Shown: positions 17,711 through 27,260 of the stretch, piece after piece | Numbering within the stretch: position 1 is the first letter of the stretch | How the letters are laid out: each line of letters opens with the position of its first letter | Origin: CAVRJC01 sp963721435 | Lineage (GTDB): Bacteria; Actinomycetota; Acidimicrobiia; IMCC26256; DASPTH01 | Direction: 5' to 3' | Assembly (NCBI GenBank): GCA_963721435.1 | Contig: CAVRJC010000004.1 | Span: 62,001-126,000, forward strand | Length of the DNA stretch: 64,000 bases | Notes under the pieces: model-generated | What the model was told of the DNA's origin: nothing | Databases searched by the model: none | Seen by the model: only the letters and a program-made list of their open reading frames with translations | Position numbers and translations under genes: made by a program

Positions 17711-19146
17711 CGGGCCCCCTCGAGCATCGCCGTCTGCCACGTCGCGCTCATGTTCGCGTCGGCGCTCACTTTGCCGATGAGCTCGTCCGGCACGTCGTCG
17801 GGGTTGATCGCGACGCCTTCCCAGTCGGTGTCGTCCTCCTGGGCACGAAGGAGACGCGCGGCCCGCCGGCCGCCGAGGACGCACGAGTCGCTCATGAGGT
17901 ACTTCCACTCCGAGTACCGGCCGACCCGGTGCACGCCCTGCTCGTTCAGGAAGCCGTTGACGACCCGGAGCGCGTCGCGGCGGTTGAGGTCGTAGATGAT
18001 CTGACCGGTGGGCACGAGCGTGATCTCCGACGACTCGATGGCGTCCGGCGTCTCGATCAGGCCCATCTCCAACAGCTCCTCGATGACGGTGGCCTTCACC
18101 TTCTGGCGGTCCTCCGGCATCGGACGCCACGCGGAGCCGTACACCTCGACCTGGATCGCGGTCTTGCCGGGCGGGGCGTTGTGGGGCGAGAAGCGCTCCA
18201 TGAGGCTGATACGGACGCTGAGCTTGTCCTCGTCGTACACGTAGTACCAGATCTCGTCGCGCGGACGCGGATGGTTCACCGCGACGTCGACCCGGTAGAA
18301 CTGCGACGATCGCAGTAATGCCGCTGCCTCTCGCACGTCGTCGGGAGCGTCCGTCGAGCACTTGATCAGGTACGGGACGGGGATCGTCGACACGAGCCGT
18401 CCGTAGCTCATCTCCGTACCGTCGGTGAAGCGCAACCGCTGCTTGCCGAAATCGATCTGCTCCATCTTCATGCCGTAGCGGATGTCGGCTTCCGCCGCCA
18501 TCTTGTGGCAGTACGACAGGAAACCGCCCTTCGACGGATAGCGCGGGGAGCGGTCGCTCACGTAGTACATGCCCTTCGGCAACGGGCCCTTCGCGCCGTT
18601 CACGACGTCGTCGACCTCGGGGCGCAGGATTCGCTGCCCGATCCAGTCGACGTCGAGGTTCCGGGGCTCGCAGGTCCAGTACTTCCTCGTGTAGGAGGCG
18701 GGGAAGTTGTCGGCGAAGACCTTGCCCATCGCCTGGTACAACCATTCCTCGTAGTTCTTCGGCGGCGCGTGGTCGCCCCGGGCCCATTCCAGGAAGCTCT
18801 CGAGGCACTGGGTGCGCAATGGCTCGGGCACCTGGTGCAGGCTCGTGAGCGCCGGGTAGTCGAGCCAGTGGCCCTGGTAGTAGTTGACCGCCTTGACGTC
18901 GACGTCCTCGTACTCGCCGTCGACGAACTCGGCGAACAGGGTCTTGATGTACTCGTTCATCGTGATCGAGCAGTGCGGGCCGTCGTCCCATGTGATGCCG
19001 TCGCGTTCCCACGAGTGCACGTGGCCGCCGTAGTGGTCCTTTGCCTCGAGGATCGCCGTGTTCGCGGGGTGGCCCAGGTGATAGCTCGTGCTGAGCCCGG
19101 CCAACCCGGCCCCCAGGATCGCAATTTCGAGGTCGCGGTCCGCCAT
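17707..19146 (-). CDS. FAD-dependent oxidoreductase, UDP-galactopyranose mutase/protoporphyrinogen oxidase-like
   Basis: A 479-residue flavoprotein. The N-terminal Rossmann motif is AILGAGLAGLSTSYHL, and an acidic strand end (ILEAKDHYGGHVHSW) completes the FAD site. A GPHCSITMNEY segment and RKYWTCEPRNLDVDW resemble the NAD(P)-binding-Rossmann amine-oxidase-type proteins of nucleotide-sugar loci. The start ATG 19146 has GGGAGG nine bases upstream, which rules out the longer open frame reaching 19323. The stop overlaps rfbF by four bases, so both are cotranscribed. It may isomerise or oxidise a CDP-activated sugar made by rfbF (inference). The reaction of this subgroup is not known. Confidence 0.8.
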   Translation of the reverse strand: MADRDLEIAILGAGLAGLSTSYHLGHPANTAILEAKDHYGGHVHSWERDGITWDDGPHCSITMNEYIKTLFAEFVDGEYEDVDVKAVNYYQGHWLDYPALTSLHQVPEPLRTQCLESFLEWARGDHAPPKNYEEWLYQAMGKVFADNFPASYTRKYWTCEPRNLDVDWIGQRILRPEVDDVVNGAKGPLPKGMYYVSDRSPRYPSKGGFLSYCHKMAAEADIRYGMKMEQIDFGKQRLRFTDGTEMSYGRLVSTIPVPYLIKCSTDAPDDVREAAALLRSSQFYRVDVAVNHPRPRDEIWYYVYDEDKLSVRISLMERFSPHNAPPGKTAIQVEVYGSAWRPMPEDRQKVKATVIEELLEMGLIETPDAIESSEITLVPTGQIIYDLNRRDALRVVNGFLNEQGVHRVGRYSEWKYLMSDSCVLGGRRAARLLRAQEDDTDWEGVAINPDDVPDELIGKVSADANMSATWQTAMLEGAR

Positions 19147-19513
19147 GATCGGTAGTCCTCCCGTGTTCTGCTCTGCGTTGCCCAAGGGCTCCGAGGAGAC
19201 GCCGCGCCGGGATCGAGCCCTCCGACCCCGGGCCCCACGTCGGTGCACCTCAACCGGGCAGCATACCAGCCGAACATCACCGGAAGTCACTCTGCGTGAA
19301 GGAGGTCGTCCGGGGCCTTGCATTGATCGGCGTCGTTACGGGAGCGGGAGAGCCAGGATGACCACTCCCTGTGGTCAAGGGCGCCGGAGTCATGTATCAT
19401 CTCGCCGGGGCGGGTTACCGCGCAGCAGCGGTCGAACGATGCCGCGCGGGCTCGCACGCCGACACTTCTCGGATTCTTTTCGTTCGCAGACCACCGACGG
19501 AGGAGCGTTCCAG
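19147..19513. other. Divergent intergenic region
   Basis: This 367-base stretch between two divergent genes holds no convincing gene. It contains the inverted repeat and promoter-like boxes described separately and the Shine-Dalgarno sequences of both flanking genes. The rest shows nothing recognisable. Confidence 0.5.
19359..19400 (+). promoter_or_regulatory. Candidate promoter with overlapping inverted repeat
   Basis: TGACCAC (19359-19365), five bases and GTGGTCA (19371-19377) form a perfect 7-base inverted repeat. Its right arm contains TGGTCA, a four-of-six match to a -35 box, and 17 bases later lies TATCAT (19395-19400), a good -10 box. A dimeric regulator binding the repeat would block this promoter for the gene at 19514. 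Confidence 0.4.
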
Positions 19514-20549
19514 TTGCGAGTGCTCGTGAGCGGCCACAACGGCTACATCGGAAGCGTGATGGTGCCGATCCTGGAGGGCGCCGGCCACGACGTCACCGGG
19601 CTCGACACCTTCTTCTACGAAGAGTGCACCTACGGGCCCGAGGTCGCCGGGCCGCCGGCGATCCGCCGCGACATCCGCGACGTCGAGGCACACGAGCTGG
19701 AAGGGTTCGACGCGGTCGTGCACCTCGCCGCGCTGTCGAACGATCCGCTCGGCGACATCCGATCCGAGCTGACGTACGACATCAACCACAGGGGAAGCGT
19801 GCGCTTGGCGCAGCTCGCGAAACAGGTCGGCGTCACCCGCTACCTCTTCGCCTCGTCGTGCAGCCTCTACGGCGCCGCCGACGGTGACGAGATGATCACC
19901 GAGACCGCGGCCTTCAACCCGGTCACTCCCGTACGGGGAATCGAAGGTGTGGGCCGAGCGCGACATCGTGGCGCTGGCCGACGACGACTTCTCGCCGACG
20001 TTCTTGCGGAACGCGACCGCCTACGGCTTCTCGCCGCGGCTGCGCTCCGACGTGGTCGTGAACAACCTCGTCGGGTACGCCGTCGCCACGCACGACGTGC
20101 TGCTCCAGACCGACGGCAGCCAGTGGCGCCCGCTCGTGCACGTGCAGGACATCTGCCGTGCCTTCCTCGCGGTGCTGGGGTCACCGCGAGAGCTCGTGCA
20201 CGCGGAGGCCTTCAACGTCGGGAGCACGGCCGAGAACTACCGCATCCGCGACGTCGCACGCATCGTGCAGGAGACCGTTCCCGGGAGCAAGGTCGCGCTC
20301 TCCGGCAAGGTCGGCCCCGACCTCCGGAACTACCGGGTGAACTGCGACAAGTTCGCGGAGCGCGTGGGCTTCGAGACCCAGTGGACGGTGGCACAGGGCG
20401 CGCTCGAGATGTTCGAGGCCTTCGAACGCAACGGCCTGACGCTCGACGAGCTGACGGGCCCGGGGATGCAGCGGCTCCCGCGCATCCAGCAGCTGCTCGG
20501 CGACGCTCGCGTCGACGATGAGCTGCGCTGGCTGGCGGCCGTCTCATGA
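19514..20549 (+). CDS. SDR-family NAD-dependent sugar epimerase/dehydratase (frameshifted)
   Basis: An extended short-chain dehydrogenase of about 345 residues acting on a nucleotide sugar. The NAD motif is VSGHNGYIGSVMVP, the active-site serine strand is FASSCSLYGAA, and the catalytic YxxxK is YGESK at about 19934-19948. The YxxxK motif is readable only after a frame change near 19930. The second half has WRPLVHVQDICRAF and EAFNVGSTAENYRI, usual for epimerases of this group. The start is TTG 19514, behind GGAGGA. It diverges from the FAD/rfbF operon and probably works in the same CDP-sugar pathway (inference). It overlaps the following glycosyltransferase by four bases. Confidence 0.85.
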
Positions 20550-21701
20550 GCCCGGTGTTCAGCGTCGTCATCCCCACCTACAACCGATCGGATCTCCTCC
20601 GCCAGGCGGTCGAGTCGGTGCTCGCGCAGACGCTCGACGATCTCGAGGTGGTGGTCTCCGACAACCACTCCACCGACGACACGCGTGACGTGATCGCCGA
20701 GTTCGACGACCCCCGCGTGCGCTACGTGGTGCCGCCCGAGCACCTCGTGCTCCCCGACAGCTGGGAGTTCGCGCGCAAGCAGGCGACCGGCGACCTGATC
20801 ATGGAGCTGTCCGACGACGACGCGCTGGTGACCACCGCGCTCCAGCACTTCGTCGACGCGAACCGACGGTTCGACGCCGACTTCATGCTGTGCCAGATGG
20901 CCGAGTACCGCGACGTGAATTTCCCGCCCGAGAAGGCGAACACGCTCGAGATCCCTTCGTACACCGGCATCACGCGGGCGACGGATCGGGGGGATTTCAT
21001 TCGCGGCCTCATGACGTTCCGGCCCCGATTCAACACACACCCCAGCGGCTACGTGTTCGAGCGCAAGCTCGCCGACACGATCGCGGCGCGCAACGACGGG
21101 CGGTTCTTCCAGACCCTCGGCGTCGAGTACTTCGCGTGGCCGGTCGCGGCCGGGCTGTCGCGGGGGATGGCGCACATCGACCTGCCGCTCGTGGTGATCG
21201 GCCGCACGGCGAAGTCGTGGGGCACGAACATGGTGCTCACGAACCCGGGCCCCCAGAAGATCGACCAGTTCCTCTCCGATGCGGTGACGACTCGCAAGTA
21301 CACCCCGCTCACCAACTTCACGTTCAACAACCTCGCGATCGAGGGGCTGCTCACCGCCAAGGCCGCGTTCCCCGACGAGCTCGAGCCGTACCCCCTCGAC
21401 TACCGCGCCTACGTTCGCGTCACTCGGGAGGAGTTCGACCGGCGCGCGGCGCTCGGTGTCGACGTCTCGGTCGAGCGCGCTCGAGCTCGACGACTACGTC
21501 GCCCAGAACCCCGAGCTCGCGGAGCCCCCGCCGCCGGAGTGGCGGGCTTCCCGCTTGCGGGTCCTCGCGAGTCGCGTGAAGCGCTTCCCGTCGCGCTTCA
21601 CGGGCCACCAGGAACGTCCGAGGTATCTCGGCAAAGGTGACGTCGACGGCTTCCACGACGCCGCGGGTGCCGCGAAGGTGCTCGAGCAGCGCATCGCCTG
21701 A
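20546..21701 (+). CDS. Glycosyltransferase family 2 (frameshifted near C-terminus)
   Basis: A GT-A glycosyltransferase of roughly 384 residues. The nucleotide-binding strand is FSVVIPTYNRSDLLRQAVES, with SDNHSTDDTRD as the first acidic site and LIMELSDDDALV as the DxD-like metal site, so the catalytic core is intact. A frame change near 21475 is required for the last 75 residues (LELDDYVAQNPELAEPPPPE onward). Without it the protein runs on in an arginine-rich frame to 21640. It starts at ATG 20546 within the stop of the epimerase gene. This suggests that it transfers the sugar made by that enzyme (inference). No membrane segment is visible. Confidence 0.87.
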
Positions 21702-21739
21702 TCGCGCGTCCCGGGTCGCCGTTGGACCTGAGCCCCGAC

Positions 21740-22522
21740 TCAGCTCGCCCGCGTCGGCGCTCCGGCATCCGTGAGACGGATCTGGTGAGCCATGCGGCGC
21801 ACCGCGCGTGGTGAGCGGAGACGGACGACACGCGCCGACCACCGGGGATCGGCGACGAAACGAGCGTAGGCCTCGCGCAGCCGCGGCTGCTCGCTCCACG
21901 TCCACGCGAGCACCGATCGATTGGCGTCGAGGACGAAGAGGTCACGCCAGTGTTGCTGCGTATCCTTGCTCATCTCGCTGTGATGGAGCGCGCGCACCGC
22001 GGTACGTACCACGAGGCGCCGCATCAGGACGTGGCGCGGGAGATCGAGCCAGATCACGAGGTCGGCGCGTGACCACGTCTCGTCGACCGCCTGGTAGACC
22101 CCGCTGATGTCGACGTTGCCGTCGAGGATCCACGAATCCCGGCTGGCCGCTTCCGCCATGCGACGACCGAACTCCACCGGGGTCGCACGGCCGCCGGTCT
22201 CGGCGGCCTGGAGCGCGTCGACCTTGACGTAGGGCAGCCCGTGGAAGTCCTGCCATGCCTCGGCCAAGGTCGTCTTGCCCGATCCGGCCGCCCCGACGAT
22301 CGAGACCCGTCGAATGTGCGCGAGCGCGATCGGGCCGGGAGCGGCCGAGATGGTGGTGTCATTGTGCCCGCGCGGCATTCGGCGCCGGTCGAGTCCCCCT
22401 TCGGCGAGGGCGACGCCGACGACGAACATGATCAGGGCGAAAGCTCCGAACACGATGTGCAAGATCCTTGGGACATGACGTCCACGATCTCGCCGCCTCG
22501 CCTTGCCCGCGCGGAACACCAC
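21740..22522 (-). CDS. P-loop nucleotide kinase with N-terminal membrane segment
   Basis: The domain from residue 65 is an adenylate-kinase-like P-loop protein. Walker A is SIVGAAGSGKTTLAE, DGNVDISGVYQ is in the lid region, and DLVIWLDLPRHVLMRRLVVR holds the Walker-B-like strand plus the arginine-rich part. This fits the group once called topology-modulation-like kinases. The 60 residues before it contain a hydrophobic span at 20-40 (HIVFGAFALIMFVVGVALA). The start GTG 22522 is favoured because TACACT lies six bases upstream, which fits a leaderless start. A shorter form starting at ATG 22378 would lack the membrane span. The substrate is unknown. Confidence 0.7.
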   Translation of the reverse strand: MVFRAGKARRRDRGRHVPRILHIVFGAFALIMFVVGVALAEGGLDRRRMPRGHNDTTISAAPGPIALAHIRRVSIVGAAGSGKTTLAEAWQDFHGLPYVKVDALQAAETGGRATPVEFGRRMAEAASRDSWILDGNVDISGVYQAVDETWSRADLVIWLDLPRHVLMRRLVVRTAVRALHHSEMSKDTQQHWRDLFVLDANRSVLAWTWSEQPRLREAYARFVADPRWSARVVRLRSPRAVRRMAHQIRLTDAGAPTRAS

Positions 22523-22528
22523 TCGGGT

Positions 22529-22534
22529 AGTGTA
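22529..22534 (-). promoter_or_regulatory. TACACT -10 box, leaderless-type
   Basis: On the minus strand TACACT is followed after six bases by the GTG at 22522. This supports the longer kinase with its membrane segment. The same TACACT box precedes the glycosyltransferase start at 55334. Confidence 0.45.
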
Positions 22535-22642
22535 CGAGACCCCTCAGGGCGCGCGTTCCGGGCGGGTGACAGGCCGCGGATCCGAGGGCAGCGGCGTGAG
22601 TCCGCGCGGTCCCGTCGTGTCAGTGAGGCCTCCTGACGGGGG

Positions 22643-22648
22643 TAGCCT
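22643..22648 (+). promoter_or_regulatory. TAGCCT -10 box, leaderless-type
   Basis: TAGCCT lies six bases before the ATG at 22655, and no Shine-Dalgarno sequence is present. The same hexamer occurs at 33672 in the same position relative to another start. Confidence 0.45.
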
Positions 22649-22654
22649 TACACC

Positions 22655-24200
22655 ATGCTCGAGACGACGACCGGTGTCCGGCCCACACTCGGCCTACGCG
22701 GATACCTCTCGATCTTCCGTCGCCGGCGGTGGGTGATCATCGTGGTCACGCTGATCGTGTTCGCCGCCGGCACGTACTGGTCGGTCAATCAGACCAAGGA
22801 GTACGAGGCGTCGGGCCAGATCGTCATCCAGTCCGACACCGCGCAGCCCACCGCGATCTCGACCGAGGCCAAGATCGTCGAGAGCCCCGCGGTGCACGCG
22901 CTCGCGCTGAAGGCGAACCCAAAGGTCGGGACGGTGTCGACGGTCACCGACGTGAACAACAACGTGATCACCGTGGTCGCTGACGATCCCGATCCGAAGC
23001 TCGCGGCCGACACCGTGAACGCGCACATGCAGGCCTACATCGACTACACGCACGTCACGCAGGCCGCAGCGGTACACCGCCGCGGTCACGCGCTGCAACC
23101 GAAGATCAACGAGCTGCAGCAGCAGATCGACACTCTCACGCCTGCCGCGCTCAACAACCCGACAATCGCCGCACAGGTGGCGAACCTCAACAGCCAGAAG
23201 CAGATCCTCCAGGATCGCCTCCTGACACTGAGCGTCGATACCACGATCGCCGGCGGCAACGTGACGGTCGTGGCGCAGGCGACACCGCCCTCCTCGGCGA
23301 TCCGACCGCAGCCGAAGCAGGATGCGCTCCTCGCCCTCGGCGCCGGGCTCCTGCTCGGGATCGCGCTCGCGTTCCTGCTCGAGTTCCTCGACGACTCGAT
23401 CAAGAACCGCGAGGACCTCCAGCTCGCGACCGGCCCCGAGGTTCCCCTGCTCGGGCTCATCCCGGGTATGCGACCCGCAAGGGGCGCCGAGGTCATCTCG
23501 ATCGTCGCGCCCAACTCGGTGGCGGCCGAGGCATACCGGTCGTTGCGCACCGCCGTCTACTTCGTGGGGCTCGAACGCGGGAGCTGCTTCGAGGTCACGA
23601 GCCCCCGCTCGGAGGAGGGCAAGACCACGACGAGCGCGAACCTCGCGGTGGCCGCGGCTCGTGCGGGCAAGACCGTCATCCTCGTCGACTGCGACCTGCG
23701 CCGCCCCTCGCTCCACTCGATCTTCGGGCTTCCGAACGATGCCGGGTTCACGTCGGTGCTGCTCGGAGAGCCGCTCTCGAACGTGCTCCAGAAGGTCCCC
23801 GAGGTCGACAACCTGTTCGTCCTGACGTCGGGGCCGCTCCCGCCCAATCCGTCGGAGCTGCTCACCTCGACCCGGGGCCGCGAGGTGCTCGAGATGTTGC
23901 ACGATCAGGATGCGTTGGTGCTCATCGACACGCCACCGTTGCTCGGCCTCACCGATGCGGCAGCGCTCGCGGCGAGCGTCGACGCGGTCGTGCTGGTCAC
24001 GCGCGCGGGCTACAGCACCCGCCGGTCGTGCCGCAACGCGCTCGACCTGCTCGCCCAGGTCGGCGCACCGGTGCTCGGTACGGTCCTCACTCGCAGCAAG
24101 GACGACGAGAGCATCGGCTCGTACACCGAGCGGGTCCCGCGCCGACGCCGCCCGGGGCGGGCCGTCGTCTCCGGAGCAATCGGCGGGCTCGGGTTACTGA
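22655..24200 (+). CDS. Wzc/CpsD-like tyrosine autokinase with chain-length determinant domain
   Basis: Controls polysaccharide chain length and export. Residues 15-45 carry the first membrane span (IIVVTLIVFAAGTYWS). A periplasmic Wzz-like region with coiled-coil propensity follows (about 130-200), then the second span (LLLGIALAFLLEFLDD, about 230). The BY-kinase domain has Walker A SPRSEEGKTTTSAN, Walker A' VILVDCDLRRPSLH and Walker B LVLIDTPPLLGLTDA. The frame that is open from 22655 runs without a stop into the next gene, so I infer a frameshift near 24125, after DDESIGSY, and a stop at 24200. The C-terminal tyrosine cluster is therefore not confidently visible. The first P of the usual P-G-E-G-K is Ser here. 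Confidence 0.87.
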
Positions 24201-24207
24201 CCGATAG

Positions 24208-25795
24208 GTGGACCGTCTCCGCGTCGCCGTGGCGGTCGACGCGCGGCGAGTGTGCGTGTGGCACGCCGAGGTCCTTGCCGCACTGGCGGGCGTGCCCGAG
24301 CTCGAGCTCGTCGCGATCGTGCTCACGACCGGCGGCGCCCGAGATCGACATTCCTGGGGTGATCGGATCCGAGATCGTGCCGGCACGCTCGACGGAGACG
24401 TTCGCGTGCGTTCCGAGCGGTCGATCCGCTCGCGATCGTTTGACGGGTTGCCGGTGGTCGACGCCGCAGCGCCCGGGGGCTCGACGCTCTGACTCGTCGA
24501 TCAGGTGGACCTGTCGTCGTCACTCGACGAGTCGGCGTCGCCGGATCGCGGTGCGCCACTCGGCGACGCGTGGCGCCTGGGTCCCGCTGGTCGCAGGTCA
24601 TCGCGACCCCCGGCGAGCGCTGCACCGGCCGGTTGCCCGCCTGGTCGGCGACCGACGCTTGATCGTCGGCGTGCACCGAGTCGACGATCACGGTCGGCCC
24701 GCGAGCCCGGTCGCCGAGATGTGCCTGCGCTCGACCGGTTCGGCGCGCGTCGAGAGCGTCGACCAGGCGCTCCTCGAGGTGTTGCCCGTGCTGTTGACGC
24801 GAGCGTGTGCCGCAGAGGCGGCCGGGAACTCGACGACGCCTCGGCGTCCGGCACCCGACGGGTTGCAGCACCGGGCCCGGCGTGCGCTCGGGCTCGTGAC
24901 GTCGCGCGTCGGCGGCCTGATCGCGTCCCCGCAGTGGAACGTCGGCTTGGTCGACGCGCCGATCGAGCGCTTCCTCGACGCCGGCTTCGCACCGAGCGTG
25001 CGCTGGCTCCCGCGGCCCGCCCGCGGGGAATTCGTCGCCGACCCGTTCGGGCTCCCTGACCGCGAGCGAGGCTGGCTCGTCGAGTCGTACAGCTATGCGA
25101 GTCGTCGTGGCATCATCGCCGCGGTCGACGGCAGCGGCGCGCAACGCCCGGGCCCGTCGGTGCTCGACGTCGACACGCACGCCTCGTACCCGTATCTGCT
25201 GACGCACGGGCCCGACGTCTATTGCGTGCCGCAGCTCGACGGCGTGATCGGGATCCGTATCTTCCGCGCCGTGGACTACCCGACGGAGTGGGAGGATGCG
25301 GGCGTCCTCGTGCCCGGCGTGAGCGCGCGTGACTCCACCGTGTTCCAACACGAAGATCGGTGGTGGGTCGCGTTCACGGACGGCGAGCAGGGCCCCTTCA
25401 CGCACCTGCACCTCTGGTGGTCGGACACGCTGTTCGGCGAATGGCGTCCACACGCGCTGAACCCGGTGAAGATCGATCTGCGCTCCGCGCGCCCGGCGGG
25501 TACGCCGTTTCGCCACGAGGGGTCGCTCTACCGCCCCGCGCAGGACTGCTCGACCGGGTACGGAGCCGCGGTCGCGATCTGCAAGGTCCGTTCGCTCACT
25601 CCCACTTCGTTCGAGGAGGAGGTGGCTCGTGTCGTGTCACCGACGCAGGGCCGGTATCGGTACGGGATCCACACGCTCGCCGCGGTCGGCGATCGGGTGC
25701 TCGTCGACGGGAAGGGCTACACGTTCACGATGACGGGTGCGGCGACTGCGTTCCGGGCACGGCTCCCACGTCGATCGAGCACGAGTAGATCGTGA
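24208..25795 (+). CDS. GINT1-like glycan protein (formyltransferase-like N-terminus, beta-propeller C-terminus), disrupted
   Basis: The N-terminal 95 residues (GTG 24208) form a formyltransferase/Rossmann-like start, DRLRVAVAVDARRVCVWHAE, and the C-terminal 250 residues match the five-bladed GH43-like fold found in the N-terminal domain of glucosaminyl-inositolphosphorylceramide transferases. Evidence for the latter is RPARGEFVADPFGLPDRERG, ARDSTVFQHEDRWWVAFTD and RHEGSLYRPAQDCSTGYG. In the gap the original frame meets a TGA at 24490. It reopens as VDLSSSLDESAS, and a shift near 24545 restores the rest. Either the gene is broken or several sequencing errors fall here. Its place between a Wzc-like kinase and a polytopic membrane protein suggests a role in surface glycan synthesis; the substrate is unknown. 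Confidence 0.65.
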
Positions 25796-25896
25796 CGCGA
25801 ACCGACCAAGCGCGGGTTCGCTCGAATCCTTGGTCCCGTGCGCTGAACTGCGCATTCCCGATACACTCATCGGCTTCACGCCAGACTCTCAGCGGC

Positions 25897-27191
25897 ATGG
25901 ACCGCGCAATTGCGCTTGGGCTGGTTGCTGTCTCCACGGCCGTTCTCACGTTTCGTGCTCCAGTCGCATTCTCCAAGATCTGGGCTGATGATGGTCAGTT
26001 CATCGAGAGTGGCGTGCGGGAACTCTCGGTTGGATCGCTCTTCACCACGTATCGTGGCTACCTCAATGTCATCCCTCGCATCGTCGCGGGAGCCATCGTC
26101 CAGACTCCGGCTGGATGGTGGGCGGTGGCGTTGGCCACCGCTGCGATCGCGGCCACTGCGGGGACCGCGTGTCTCACGTTCTTGGTAGCCAGGTGGTACA
26201 TACCGCAGCGCACGCTTTGTGGTCTGCTCGGCATCAGTGTCCCGCTCCTTCCCGCCCTGCGCACGGAGTCCATCAACAGCGCCGCGAATCAGCACTTCCT
26301 GCTGGTCTACGCAGCGTTTTGGTTGTACTTGGCTCCTCCCCGGAGGACAGTACGGACGATCTTGCGTTCTGGCGCGGTGCTCCTTATCGGGCTGTCATCA
26401 CCGCTCATGTTCGTGCTCATCCCGCTCCCGATCGCACGCGTCATCCGATACGGAAGGAAGGAGCTTCCGCTCCTGATTGCCACTGCGTGTGCAGTGTTCG
26501 CGCAAGGAAGCGCTCATCTCTTCTGGAGTTCAAGTTCGCGCAGCGGAGGTGGGTTGTTCGCGGCCGCAGATGCAGCCGCGGACTACGGCCTGCATGTCTT
26601 CCAGCCAACGTTCGGCGGATTTCACCTCGTGGGAGCGCGCTCGTATGCCGCGACCTTCGGTGTCGTCGTCGCAATCGCAGCTGCCTGGCTCGGACTCTGG
26701 TGGCTAAGGAGATTCCTAACCGCGCGAGGTGATCAACCGGAGAACCTTGTCTTGGCTCGAAGCGAATTCCTGATGTCGCTGAGCTTGCTTCTCAGCGGAC
26801 TCTTCATGATCGTCGAGGTTCAGCTCGGCGGATCGTCGTACCGCTACGCGATAGCTCCGAGCCTCTTTCTCTGCACGTTCCTGGCGGCATCAGCGTCACG
26901 ACTCTGTGCCGCGACTTTCCATCCCGCCGTCGTGCACCGCCAATCCCGAGCGAGGCGCCTCTTCACCGGCTTGACGATTCTGGGAGTATCGATTCTCGTC
27001 ATCCTCGGGTGGGCGCGTGGCTTTTCCGCGTCTGAGTACCGCCGTTCAGGACCGACCTGGTCCACTTCTTTGGCGTCTGCCCGCTCGACTTGCCGAGCAA
27101 CCCGGCACCCAACCAGACTGTCTTGGTGCCCATTGCACCGCTCGTCGAAGGAAGCCCGTGGCACATCAGACTCGGGTGCGGGGCGCTATGA
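25897..27191 (+). CDS. Polytopic membrane protein of unknown function (frameshifted at 3' end)
   Basis: About 431 residues with ten or more hydrophobic segments, such as ALGLVAVSTAVLTFRAPVAF, ALATAAIAATAGTACLTFLV, AAWLGLWWLRRFL and LTILGVSILVILGWARGF. It looks like a GT-C or O-antigen-polymerase-style protein, but I see no diagnostic motif. One frame change near 27055 gives a natural ending, VHFFGVCPLDLPSN to WHIRLGCGAL, with the stop at 27189-27191. I use ATG 25897; a coupled GTG start at 25792 is possible. Codon choice is less GC-rich than in the neighbours, which may signal recent acquisition. Its position in the glycan locus suggests a polymerase or transporter (inference). Confidence 0.6.
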
Positions 27192-27260
27192 CGTTGTCCC
27201 CGTAGTCGAGCGCTCATTGTCTTGCTGCAGAATTTTGCGAGTCTCGACGCGCAGCCGTTG

